Shown piece after piece: positions 1 to 6,963 of a DNA stretch of 6,963 bases. Numbering within the stretch: the stretch's first letter is position 1; the number at the start of each line of letters is the position of its first letter. Where the stretch lies: contig VFKI01000018.1 in the NCBI GenBank assembly GCA_009885665.1, positions 1-6,963 on the forward strand. Direction: 5' to 3'. The translations under genes and the position numbers were made by a program. The DNA is from Gammaproteobacteria bacterium (GTDB taxonomy: Bacteria > Pseudomonadota > Gammaproteobacteria > DSM-16500). The notes beneath the pieces are model-generated. The model worked only from the letters and a program-made list of their open reading frames with translations, ran no database searches and was not told the origin of the DNA.

Positions 1-48
1 CTTAAGTGGCGTCAGGCGGGCGAGCTATTTGCCCGACTAGCCATCTGA
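1..48 (+). CDS. Possible 3' end of a plus-strand gene cut by the window edge
   Basis: Frame 1 is open from the first base and reads LKWRQAGELFARLAI followed by TGA at 46-48. The other two plus-strand frames hit a stop within the first 39 bases. The composition (hydrophobic and charged residues mixed, as in a terminal amphipathic helix) is compatible with a real protein C-terminus. If real, the gene converges on the Snf2 gene and the two stop codons lie 183 bp apart. Fifteen codons are too few to identify a family or to exclude chance, and the stop codon falls inside the 16-base motif at 45-60. Bases 17-21 and 31-35 (CGGGC/GCCCG) could form a small hairpin inside this stretch, without a following T-run. 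Confidence 0.28.
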   Translation, partial: LKWRQAGELFARLAI

Positions 49-60
49 ATAGTTACTCTG
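45..60 (-). repeat. 16-bp motif, copy 1 (inverted relative to copy 2)
   Basis: On the minus strand this reads CAGAGTAACTATTCAG. The plus strand at 6793-6808 reads CAGAGTAACTGTTCAG, identical at 15 of 16 positions. The two copies lie in the two opposite flanks of the parC-Snf2 pair and in opposite orientations. Copy 1 ends five bases before the palindromic element at 66-218. The similarity does not extend beyond the 16 bases. It may be the end of a dispersed intergenic repeat or a binding site; neither can be decided from this window. Confidence 0.5.
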
Positions 61-65
61 AAATA

Positions 66-218
66 CTATACCGACATCCCGCACCTTCGTCTTTTTTGAT
101 AACGCTTCGTTAAAAATGCGTTTTAAATGCTCATTTACGTGCGTGTAAGCTGCGCTTTAAAACGCATTTTTACCTCGATTTATACAAAAAATACTTTGGT
201 GCGGAATGTCGGCTATAG
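66..218. mobile_element. 153-bp palindromic MITE-like element
   Basis: The whole stretch is an imperfect palindrome centred near base 142. The outer ends CTATACCGACATCCCGCACC (66-85) and, on the opposite strand, 198-218 match at 19 of 20 positions apart from a one-base insertion. The inner arms AAAAATGCGTTTTAAA (112-127) and TTTAAAACGCATTTTT (156-171) are perfectly complementary over 16 bases. Weaker pairing, including a shared TTTTTTG block, lies between them. ATA directly abuts both ends (63-65 and 219-221), which could be a 3-bp target duplication, though so short a match could be chance. There is no room for a transposase. A non-autonomous miniature element, or a REP/BIME-like palindrome, fits best. 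It begins 13 bp past the Snf2 stop codon, so its transcript would fold into a long hairpin and may protect or terminate the upstream mRNA. Confidence 0.75.
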
Positions 219-231
219 ATATCCATCGTTG

Positions 232-3200
232 TTATCCAGAGATCAATTGAATAAGATCGCTCTCTGATAATTTACCGCTTACATCGCTACCACTTAATAA
301 ATCAGCCGCAAGATCTTTTTTGCTTTTATGAAGGGCAACGATTTTTTCTTCAATTGAATTTTTCATAATGAGGCGATATACCGTAACAGGTCGCATTTGT
401 CCCATGCGATGCGCCCTGTCAGCTGCCTGGTCTTCCACCGCTGGATTCCACCAGGGGTCTAAAATAATGACATAATCAGCAGCAGTCAAATTAAGGCCGG
501 CGCCGCCGGCTTTAAGGCTGATGAGGAAAAGATCACCCATGCCTGACTGAAATTCATCAACTGCGCGCTGTCGTTGCTTGATTGGCGTTGCGCCATCCAA
601 GTATTGGTAGCTAATTTCTTGTTGATTGAGAACTTCCTTTATTTTTTCAAGGTAACGAACAAATTGGCTGAAAATCAGCGCTTTGTGTTTATTGTCAATA
701 ATGTTTTTTACAAGCGTAACAAACGTTTTAATTTTACTGCTTTCTATGGCGATATGTTCATCCACTAAATTTGCATGACAGCATGCCTGACGCAATCGAG
801 TGATTTCTGCCAATATGCTAAAACGCTTGGTATTATTTTCTGTCTGATCGAGTTGATGGATTCGCTCGAGTGCTTTGATGCGAACCGCTTCATAAAATGC
901 TGTTTCTTCTGTGGTGGGTTCAATCAAGATGGATTGTTCTGTCTTAGGAGGTAATTCAAGCAATACTTCTGATTTTGTCCGGCGCAGGATATAGGGTGAT
1001 ACCAGATTTTTAAGTGCGCGCTTTGCAATTGGGTCGCTATATTTTTCAATAGGGCCTGAATAGCGTTGCTGAAATGATGCGAGACTTCCCAATAGTCCTG
1101 GGTTTAAGAAGCGAAAAATACTCCAAAGCTCTCCTAAATGATTTTCAATTGGCGTGCCCGTTAATGCAATGCGGCATTGGCTGTTTAATTGTGTCGCATA
1201 TTTCCAACGCTTTGTTTCCGGGTTTTTGATGGCTTGTGCTTCATCTAGAATAACCATTTGCCATGATTTATCTAACAATAAATCACCTGCCTGATGTAGT
1301 AAGCCATAACTGCAAATCAGGATGTCCATTTTTCCGAGGGATTTGATCATGGCTTTACGATCGCTGGCATTATGCAGAGTATACGCGGTGAGTGCGGGTG
1401 CAAATTTGGCAAGTTCTTCTAGCCACACAAAGCAAACTGACGTGGGTGCTACCACCAAGCAGGGCCCAGCTGGCGCATGTGTTAATAGCAAAGTAATGGT
1501 TTGAATGGTTTTACCAAGACCCATATCATCAGCAAGACAAGCGCCAATCTCCCAATGCGCTAAGCGGGATAACCAGGAGAAACCTTCCACTTGATAGTCG
1601 CGTAGTTCAGCTTGTAACGTAGAAGGTACGCGGGGTTGATGTTTCTCCATGGCCGTTAATTTTTTAAGGTGTTTTGACCAGCTGCTGTCTTTTTTCAGTT
1701 CGCCCGCTTCACCCGCCAGTCCGCGTAAACCCGCGGTATTTAAATGATAAATTTTATTTCCATCAGAAATGGCGCGCAAATCTTCCAATTGTCGCTTAAA
1801 TTTTTCAGTTAAGGCAATAAACTCACCCGTTGCTAATGGCACAAATCTGCCATGGCTTTGCTCTAATAAATCGAGCAAATTTTTTATATCAAGTGCGTGT
1901 GACGCGTCAAGATTCACCTCTCCTTCATATTCAAACCAATATTGACTGCCTTTGATTGATAGGTTGAGGTTTTTTGATGAAACGGACCGCGTTACTTTAA
2001 GTGTTTGTCCTTTTGGCCATTCAATAATCAGCGGATGATTTTCCTTATATGTATCTAATTCGAGTAATAATTCAAGGCTATTTTCAATATCGTTGAAGTA
2101 CCACTCATCCGGTTTTTCATCAAGTTCTGTCAGTGTTGAACAGTGATGGATCAAGTTATGTGTATTGCTTTGTTCCAGGGCGAAATCGCGAATTGCCTTT
2201 TGTTTGGCGTCACCTTCGGCAGTTTGCAAGGTGGCAATGATGCTGGCTTGTCCATGTGCGGCGCGGTAATAAGGGCCTTGCTCGCCAAAAGGTCTAACCC
2301 ATAAACTGACTTTTATGCCGTCATGCACGGGAAGCAGGTGGATATGCGGTGTCGCATCGCCTGAAATAATCGGTAGATTTTCATCGGCAATATCAGATTG
2401 AATGTGAATAGCGCTTTTGGCATTGCAAATCATATCAATGACGCGTTCTTTTGCTTGAAAAGGTACGGTCATGCCTTTGCGGGATAAAATTTTAGAAATT
2501 GAAACTGTTTCATCTGAAAAATCAATAACGCGATAACGATTTGCGGTTTCCTTTTCTAAAAAGACTTTAGGCTGGTCGGCATAGTGCGTTAGTTGAAAAT
2601 GATAGCCGTTATTATTTTTTTCAATTTGTAGCTCTACGGTTCCTTTGACGAGCTCAAGTGGGATATTTCGATTCTGATGATGAAACACCAGCGGATGCCC
2701 GATGAGTGCGCTCAAGGTCTGACGAGTGTCCCAACTATACTCTTCGCTATTGTGCCAGCCGTAAGTCGCACGTCGTAATCCACCGATGGCCATTAAATCA
2801 TGTTGTGTTAGATAATCAAGTTTACCATCCATTTCATAAAGACGCTTAAGTGCAATGGCGCGCCCTGCAGACCATTGGCCGTTTTTTCGTTTTAATTGTT
2901 CGGCAACTTCGATTTGTTGGGAGGTTGGGTTTATCATCCAAATCATGCGTCGGTTTGCGGTGCTTGCGGGGTTTGCGTCAATTTTTTTATCGGTAATAAT
3001 TTCTTGCAGTTGATCAATGGCGTATTCCCACGGTTGTTTCACATGAAGTATATCCAGAAATCGAAAATTGCCAAGCGGTGCTAATGCTTCAATAAAATGT
3101 TTGGCTTCGCTGTTCGCTTCGTCATGTGATAAGATTAATTCCGCATAAAGTTGTGCCGTAATAGCGTGAGAAATATCGCTATAGTATTTGAACATTTCTT

Positions 3201-4449
3201 GCAGATAAGCAATGTGCCGAGCAAGGGTTTCCGGTTCCAGCAATATAGTAGTCCAATCTAGCAGTGCGCGTAAAAACGGAAAGGTAGAAGGTGAACTTTC
3301 AGCATAGGCTTTTGCGTATCTATATTGATTTATTGCGCCAGGGCGATCATTTCTTTTTAAATGTAATAGCGTATTGAGTGCGTGGGAAACAGCTGGGTGG
3401 GCTGAGATTTTTTCCATGCTCGTAACGGCGGCGGAAACTTTTTTTAGATTGCTCGTTTCGCCATTCTGCGACAGCAGCGCTAACACATACAATATGCCAT
3501 GTATGTTGCATTTAAACCATTCGTTTTTATCAAGCAAATCTTTAAAAACTTTGATTGCTTTTTCATACAGCTTGATTGCACTCACTGTGTCTTGTCTGAA
3601 AAGCGCTAGCATACCTTCCATTTCATATCGATAATATTGCTGTTCAGGCAGCAGGTGAATATATTTTTCAATGTCGGCGGGTTGCTTTAGCAGTAATGAC
3701 GTTTGTAAGATCCGTGCCATTGCCAAAGGATTTTTTTCAAGATTATGCTTGATTGCCATGCTAATACAATCATTTTGGCGAACAAAATCGATCCATTGCG
3801 TTATGTCCGGCGGTGATGTGCCCATGTTTGCGTAAAACGTGCATAGCTTTGCGCATAGCAAATAAAGCTGAATGACCGGGTGGCGACTGCGCACCCAGTC
3901 TTGGTTAAGCGAGTGCAAATAAAAAACGCGCATGATGTTATTTATAAACATAGCGCTGTTATCTGGCTTGGCGTGATGGATATTTAAAAAAGGAAGCGAG
4001 TCATTTGAATGTATGGCGATTAGTATAACGCGTTGATTGCTCGGCGCATCACCTCTTTGTGGGTCATAGTTTTTATAAAAAAAAGGAAAGTGTTTGAGTT
4101 CGGACAAAATGCCTGTGGCGGTCGTTTTTTTTTGGCCAATGGCAATATGGCATATTTCATGCAAAATAGCAGGATTACAGTTGAAGTCATCGGTTAGCAG
4201 TTTTTTCCTTTTTAATCGGTCAAGTATCGGGTTTAAACTTGCCGACGTAAATTTTTTGCCATCTGTGGCCGTGCGTAATGTTGAGCGGGAAAGGCCAGTT
4301 AGAAAATTTGTTTTTCCAATCATGTTAAATAATAATGCTTTTATTTGCATGATTTCTTGATGCAGTTGTGGTTCGCTGTGATACACGGATAATAATTTTT
4401 CCATCTCAGCGTGTAAGGTTTTATCTGTTTCTTTTACAATAGGGGTCAT
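232..4449 (-). CDS. Snf2-family DNA-dependent ATPase/translocase with long N-terminal extension
   Basis: Snf2 proteins are superfamily 2 ATPases that track along double-stranded DNA and displace bound proteins without classical strand separation; this one should be cytoplasmic and nucleoid-associated. The motor fills about residues 945-1375: LRDYQVEGFSWL (949-960), Walker A DDMGLGKT (974-981), VVAPTSV (999-1005), Walker B ILDEAQ (1067-1072), LTGTP (1096-1100), ALIFSQF (1257-1263), LKAGGAGLNL (1312-1321), DPWWNPAVE (1331-1339) and DQAADRAHRMGQ (1340-1351) with the arginine finger. All key residues are present, so it is probably active. Before the motor, residues 30-105 resemble a winged helix, 270-460 look like degenerate TPR-type helical pairs, and 500-900 are mixed strand and helix, perhaps the bacterial Snf2-associated region. 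No SWIM zinc cysteines are visible. The start is fixed by AAGGAG ten bases upstream. The gene lies 24 bp after parC and is probably co-transcribed. Its cellular role is unknown; a RapA-like function in recycling RNA polymerase is not supported by these N-terminal regions. Confidence 0.93.
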   Translation of the reverse strand: MTPIVKETDKTLHAEMEKLLSVYHSEPQLHQEIMQIKALLFNMIGKTNFLTGLSRSTLRTATDGKKFTSASLNPILDRLKRKKLLTDDFNCNPAILHEICHIAIGQKKTTATGILSELKHFPFFYKNYDPQRGDAPSNQRVILIAIHSNDSLPFLNIHHAKPDNSAMFINNIMRVFYLHSLNQDWVRSRHPVIQLYLLCAKLCTFYANMGTSPPDITQWIDFVRQNDCISMAIKHNLEKNPLAMARILQTSLLLKQPADIEKYIHLLPEQQYYRYEMEGMLALFRQDTVSAIKLYEKAIKVFKDLLDKNEWFKCNIHGILYVLALLSQNGETSNLKKVSAAVTSMEKISAHPAVSHALNTLLHLKRNDRPGAINQYRYAKAYAESSPSTFPFLRALLDWTTILLEPETLARHIAYLQEMFKYYSDISHAITAQLYAELILSHDEANSEAKHFIEALAPLGNFRFLDILHVKQPWEYAIDQLQEIITDKKIDANPASTANRRMIWMINPTSQQIEVAEQLKRKNGQWSAGRAIALKRLYEMDGKLDYLTQHDLMAIGGLRRATYGWHNSEEYSWDTRQTLSALIGHPLVFHHQNRNIPLELVKGTVELQIEKNNNGYHFQLTHYADQPKVFLEKETANRYRVIDFSDETVSISKILSRKGMTVPFQAKERVIDMICNAKSAIHIQSDIADENLPIISGDATPHIHLLPVHDGIKVSLWVRPFGEQGPYYRAAHGQASIIATLQTAEGDAKQKAIRDFALEQSNTHNLIHHCSTLTELDEKPDEWYFNDIENSLELLLELDTYKENHPLIIEWPKGQTLKVTRSVSSKNLNLSIKGSQYWFEYEGEVNLDASHALDIKNLLDLLEQSHGRFVPLATGEFIALTEKFKRQLEDLRAISDGNKIYHLNTAGLRGLAGEAGELKKDSSWSKHLKKLTAMEKHQPRVPSTLQAELRDYQVEGFSWLSRLAHWEIGACLADDMGLGKTIQTITLLLTHAPAGPCLVVAPTSVCFVWLEELAKFAPALTAYTLHNASDRKAMIKSLGKMDILICSYGLLHQAGDLLLDKSWQMVILDEAQAIKNPETKRWKYATQLNSQCRIALTGTPIENHLGELWSIFRFLNPGLLGSLASFQQRYSGPIEKYSDPIAKRALKNLVSPYILRRTKSEVLLELPPKTEQSILIEPTTEETAFYEAVRIKALERIHQLDQTENNTKRFSILAEITRLRQACCHANLVDEHIAIESSKIKTFVTLVKNIIDNKHKALIFSQFVRYLEKIKEVLNQQEISYQYLDGATPIKQRQRAVDEFQSGMGDLFLISLKAGGAGLNLTAADYVIILDPWWNPAVEDQAADRAHRMGQMRPVTVYRLIMKNSIEEKIVALHKSKKDLAADLLSGSDVSGKLSESDLIQLISG

Positions 4450-4459
4450 AAAGGGATAT

Positions 4460-4465
4460 CTCCTT
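4460..4465 (-). promoter_or_regulatory. Ribosome binding site of the Snf2 gene
   Basis: The minus strand reads AAGGAG, followed by a 10-base spacer and the ATG at 4447-4449. The site sits in the 24-bp gap after the parC stop codon (4474-4476) and supports the ATG that begins MTPIVKETDK. A ribosome finishing parC would cover this site, so translational coupling is plausible. No promoter can be fitted in the gap itself. Confidence 0.75.
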
Positions 4466-4473
4466 TTTTTGCT

Positions 4474-6705
4474 TTATCCACCGCTCGAAATTTTATCTAC
4501 TCGCTGAAAGCCGCGCGGTAATTTATTGCCACGCCGACCGCGTTCACCCATGTAATGTGCCCAATCATTGGGTTTTAGTTTCAATTGGCGATTGCCAGCG
4601 GTAATAATTAATAGCGTATTTGGCGCAAGCGTTGTGACGCTCACGAGAAATTCATCGCGTGACTTCACGCGACTACTGGGAATGCTGACAATTTTATTGC
4701 CTTTGCCTTTATTTAATTGTGGCAATTCGTTGACGGGAAAAATCAATAAATGACCCGTATTGGTGGCTGCAGCGAGCAAATCAGTGTCAGGCTGAGTAAT
4801 GACGCGCGGGGTTAATGGCAGTGCGCCAGCGGGTAGGCTGAGCATCGCTTTACCCGCCTTATTTTTGCCATACAGTTCGCTTAACGGGGTAATGAAGCCG
4901 TAGCCGGCGTCAGATACCAATAAAATCATTTGTGTTTCATCACCCGACACTATGCTGATAAAGCGCGCGCCAGCTGGCGGATTTAAGCGCCCGGTTAATG
5001 GCTCACCTTGACCGCGCGCAGACGGTAATGCATGCGTTGCGATACTGTAACTACGACCCGTCGTATCTAAAAATACGGCTAATTGATTGCTGCGACATTG
5101 TGCGGCCGCTAAAAAGCTATCGCCGGCTTTGTAGGACAAGCTGCTTGGGTCGACGTCATGACCTTTGGCAGAGCGGATCCAGCCCATGGTGGATAATACG
5201 ACGGTTAAGGGTTCGGTCGGTAAGATTTCAGTTTCACGCATAGCGACGGCGGCTTCACGTTCGACCACGGGGCTCATGCGGACGTTGCCATATTTTTCTG
5301 CATCGGCGATCAGTTCACTTTTTAATAGTTTTTTTAAGCGTGCTTTTGATTCCAGTATTTTTTCAAGTTCAGCTTGTTCTTTTGCGAGCGCATTTTGTTC
5401 GCGCGTGATTTGCATTTCTTCTAAGCGTGCGAGGTGACGCAACTTGGTTTCAAGAATGGCTTCTGCTTGAAGGTCGGTTAAGGTGTAACGCTGCATTAAT
5501 ATTTTTTTGGGTTCATCTTCGGTGCGAATGATATGAATGACTTCATCGAGGTTGAGATAAGCGATTAACAAGCCCGCCAAAATGTGCAAACGATTTTTGA
5601 CAATATCAAGACGATATTGCAAGCGACGTCGAATGGTCGCCATGCGATATTCAAGCCATTCATTTAAAATGGTGAGTAAATTTTTAACGTGCGGGCGGCC
5701 ATTCAAGCCAATCATATTGAGATTGACGCGATAGCTGCGTTCTAAATCCGTGGTTGCAAATAAATGCGTCATCAACGGTTCGACGTCAATGCGATTGGAG
5801 CGCGGCACGATGACTAAACGTGTTGGATTTTCATGATCGGATTCATCACGTAAATCAGAAACGTGCGGTAATTTTTTCGCCTGCATTTGTCCAGCAATTT
5901 GTTCTAAAATTTTAGCACCTGACACTTGAAAGGGTAAGGCGGTAATGACGATTTCATCGTCTTCTATCGTATAAACTGCACGCGCGCGCAAGCTGCCATG
6001 GCCGGTTTCATACAAAGTCTGTAATTCATGTCGCGAGGTAATAATTTCTGCTTGGGTTGGGAAATCCGGTGCAGGAATGTGGGTGCATATTTCACTTAAG
6101 GTTGCGTCTGGATTTTCAAGAATATGTAATAATGCATTAACGACTTCACCTAAATTATGCGGTGGAATATCAGTTGCCATGCCGACGGCAATGCCCGTCG
6201 TACCATTTAATAAAATATTAGGCAAGCGCGCCGGCAATAAGGTAGGTTCTTCTAGTGTGCCATCAAAATTGGGCGACCAATCAACTGTGCCTTGATTGGC
6301 TTCGGCTAACAACGTGTCAGCGTATGGCGATAGGCGTGATTCGGTATAACGCATCGCAGCAAATGATTTGGGGTCATCTGGCGAACCCCAATTACCTTGG
6401 CCTTGTACCAGTGGATAGCGATAAGAGAAAGGCTGCGCCATCAAGACCATGGCTTCATAGCATGCCATATCGCCATGTGGATGAAATTTACCCAATACGT
6501 CACCAATGGTGCGCGCGGATTTTTTGAATTTGGCAGTGGATTTTAAGCCGAGTTCTGACATAGCATAGACGATGCGGCGCTGTACCGGTTTCAAGCCATC
6601 ACTGATGTGCGGCAGAGCACGCTCAAGGATCACGTACATCGAATAATCAAGATAAGCTTTTTCAGTAAAATCTTTTAAAGGTTGGCGCTCAGTTGTTTGG
6701 GTCAT
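4474..6705 (-). CDS. parC: DNA topoisomerase IV subunit A
   Basis: ParC is the DNA-breaking and rejoining subunit of topoisomerase IV (ParC2ParE2). It unlinks replicated chromosomes and relaxes supercoils with ATP hydrolysed by ParE. The 743 residues compare with 752 in E. coli, and the N-terminal numbering is identical. The winged-helix/tower core covers about 1-490: FTEKAYLDYSMYVI (13-26), DGLKPVQRRIVYAM (36-49), catalytic Tyr120 in AAMRYTESRL, and the intercalating Ile in GIAVGMATDIPPHN (171-184). The DLRDESDHENPTRLVIVPRS block (284-303) is typical of ParC. A coiled-coil stretch spans about 425-470. The C-terminal beta-pinwheel (about 495-740) has GQGEPLTG (565-572), NKGKGNK (665-671) and GERGRRG (720-726), and lacks the canonical GyrA box, which separates it from GyrA. 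In the quinolone-resistance region, position 80 is Met where E. coli has Ser, while Glu84 is kept. The ribosome binding site is weak (AGAG about 7 bases upstream). The start is supported by family length. Confidence 0.98.
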   Translation of the reverse strand: MTQTTERQPLKDFTEKAYLDYSMYVILERALPHISDGLKPVQRRIVYAMSELGLKSTAKFKKSARTIGDVLGKFHPHGDMACYEAMVLMAQPFSYRYPLVQGQGNWGSPDDPKSFAAMRYTESRLSPYADTLLAEANQGTVDWSPNFDGTLEEPTLLPARLPNILLNGTTGIAVGMATDIPPHNLGEVVNALLHILENPDATLSEICTHIPAPDFPTQAEIITSRHELQTLYETGHGSLRARAVYTIEDDEIVITALPFQVSGAKILEQIAGQMQAKKLPHVSDLRDESDHENPTRLVIVPRSNRIDVEPLMTHLFATTDLERSYRVNLNMIGLNGRPHVKNLLTILNEWLEYRMATIRRRLQYRLDIVKNRLHILAGLLIAYLNLDEVIHIIRTEDEPKKILMQRYTLTDLQAEAILETKLRHLARLEEMQITREQNALAKEQAELEKILESKARLKKLLKSELIADAEKYGNVRMSPVVEREAAVAMRETEILPTEPLTVVLSTMGWIRSAKGHDVDPSSLSYKAGDSFLAAAQCRSNQLAVFLDTTGRSYSIATHALPSARGQGEPLTGRLNPPAGARFISIVSGDETQMILLVSDAGYGFITPLSELYGKNKAGKAMLSLPAGALPLTPRVITQPDTDLLAAATNTGHLLIFPVNELPQLNKGKGNKIVSIPSSRVKSRDEFLVSVTTLAPNTLLIITAGNRQLKLKPNDWAHYMGERGRRGNKLPRGFQRVDKISSGG

Positions 6706-6963
6706 GCGTGGCTCTATCTATATAGCGTAATAGTGGAATTATTGAGAGTGTTTGCGATTCTGCCTGAATTGGCAAGCGATGGCAATGATGCGCAGAGTAA
6801 CTGTTCAGGTACCTTAGGCGAACGGCCATCTTTGGCCAATCTTTTGCGAAAGGTGCTTCAAAATGCTCGTATATTGTGATGCATGCGCCGCTTTTTCAGC
6901 AATTTTTCGCAGAACTCATCGCTTTCGCTCAAATCTGGCCGTTTTCTGCAAAATGCAGCCCCA
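6706..6963. other. Region upstream of parC with no supported gene; possible intergenic repeat
   Basis: No reading frame here resembles a protein I recognise. The first part (6706-6792) should carry the parC leader and promoter, but no well-spaced -35/-10 pair stands out; TATATAG directly upstream of the start (6716-6722) is the only TATA-like run. From 6793 onward come the 16-base motif, a small hairpin GGCCA-TCTT-TGGCC (6824-6837), and an inverted pair ATTTTTCGCAGAA (6902-6914) with TTCTGCAAAAT (6944-6954), which pairs over 11 bases with a two-base bulge. A plus-strand frame running from inside parC stops at 6877-6879, and a different frame is open from ATG at 6880 to the edge. Both are more likely by-products of a repeat than genes. 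The window ends before the next gene. Confidence 0.5.
6793..6808 (+). repeat. 16-bp motif, copy 2
   Basis: CAGAGTAACTGTTCAG matches the minus strand of 45-60 with one G/A difference. It lies 87 bp upstream of the parC start, outside the position expected for core promoter elements. It could mark the edge of the repeat-like sequence that continues to the window end. A regulatory role is also possible but nothing shows it. Confidence 0.5.

Noticed and set aside
17..35. CGGGC/GCCCG hairpin as an intrinsic terminator
   Set aside because: The stem is five base pairs with a nine-base loop and there is no T-run on either strand after it.
4094..4360. Plus-strand open frame of 88 codons inside the Snf2 gene
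   Set aside because: It is antisense to the Snf2 N-terminal region, with no family resemblance and no supporting start signal.
5165..5437. Plus-strand open frame of 90 codons inside parC
   Set aside because: It is wholly antisense to strongly conserved parC codons, and its serine-rich composition is that of a shadow frame.
232..6705. The gene pair as an anti-phage defence system (Snf2 helicases occur in DISARM and Zorya)
   Set aside because: No methyltransferase, nuclease, membrane motor or other defence partner is present, and the neighbour is the housekeeping gene parC.
6716..6722. TATATAG as a parC -10 element
   Set aside because: No -35-like hexamer sits at 16-18 bp, and the run is so near the start codon that the leader would be only a few bases. 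A promoter further upstream or outside the window is equally likely.
6682..6879. Plus-strand open frame of 65 codons overlapping the parC start
   Set aside because: It begins inside parC on the opposite strand, has no convincing ribosome binding site or recognisable family, and its latter half lies in repeat-like sequence.

Overview
The window carries two large genes on the minus strand, in transcription order parC (4474-6705, topoisomerase IV subunit A) and a 1405-residue Snf2-family ATPase (232-4449). The genes are 24 bp apart, and the Shine-Dalgarno sequence of the second lies in that gap, so they probably form one transcription unit. The ParC protein resembles gammaproteobacterial ParC almost from end to end. 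The base composition is moderately AT-rich and the flanks look repeat-laden. Together these suggest a gammaproteobacterium, possibly of the Legionellales/Coxiella kind. That placement is an inference from memory of protein similarity, not a database result.

Layout from left to right. Bases 1-48 may be the last 15 codons of a plus-strand gene that converges on the Snf2 gene. Bases 45-60 hold a 16-base motif that recurs, inverted and with one mismatch, at 6793-6808 upstream of parC. Bases 66-218 form a long imperfect palindrome of 153 bp flanked by ATA on both sides, a MITE-like element just past the stop codon of the Snf2 gene. The Snf2 gene and parC then fill 232-6705. The remaining 258 bp upstream of parC (6706-6963) hold no gene I can support. 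They contain the 16-base motif and several small inverted repeats, and look like an intergenic repeat or decayed sequence.

Functionally, ParC with ParE (not in this window) decatenates daughter chromosomes and relaxes supercoils. Snf2-family proteins are ATP-driven double-stranded DNA translocases. Their pairing suggests joint expression of two DNA-handling enzymes, but nothing in the sequence proves that they act together. The most notable points are a methionine at the ParC quinolone-contact position 80 (serine in E. coli), the palindromic element, the motif shared between the two flanks, and the roughly 900-residue N-terminal part of the Snf2 protein, which I cannot assign to a named family.
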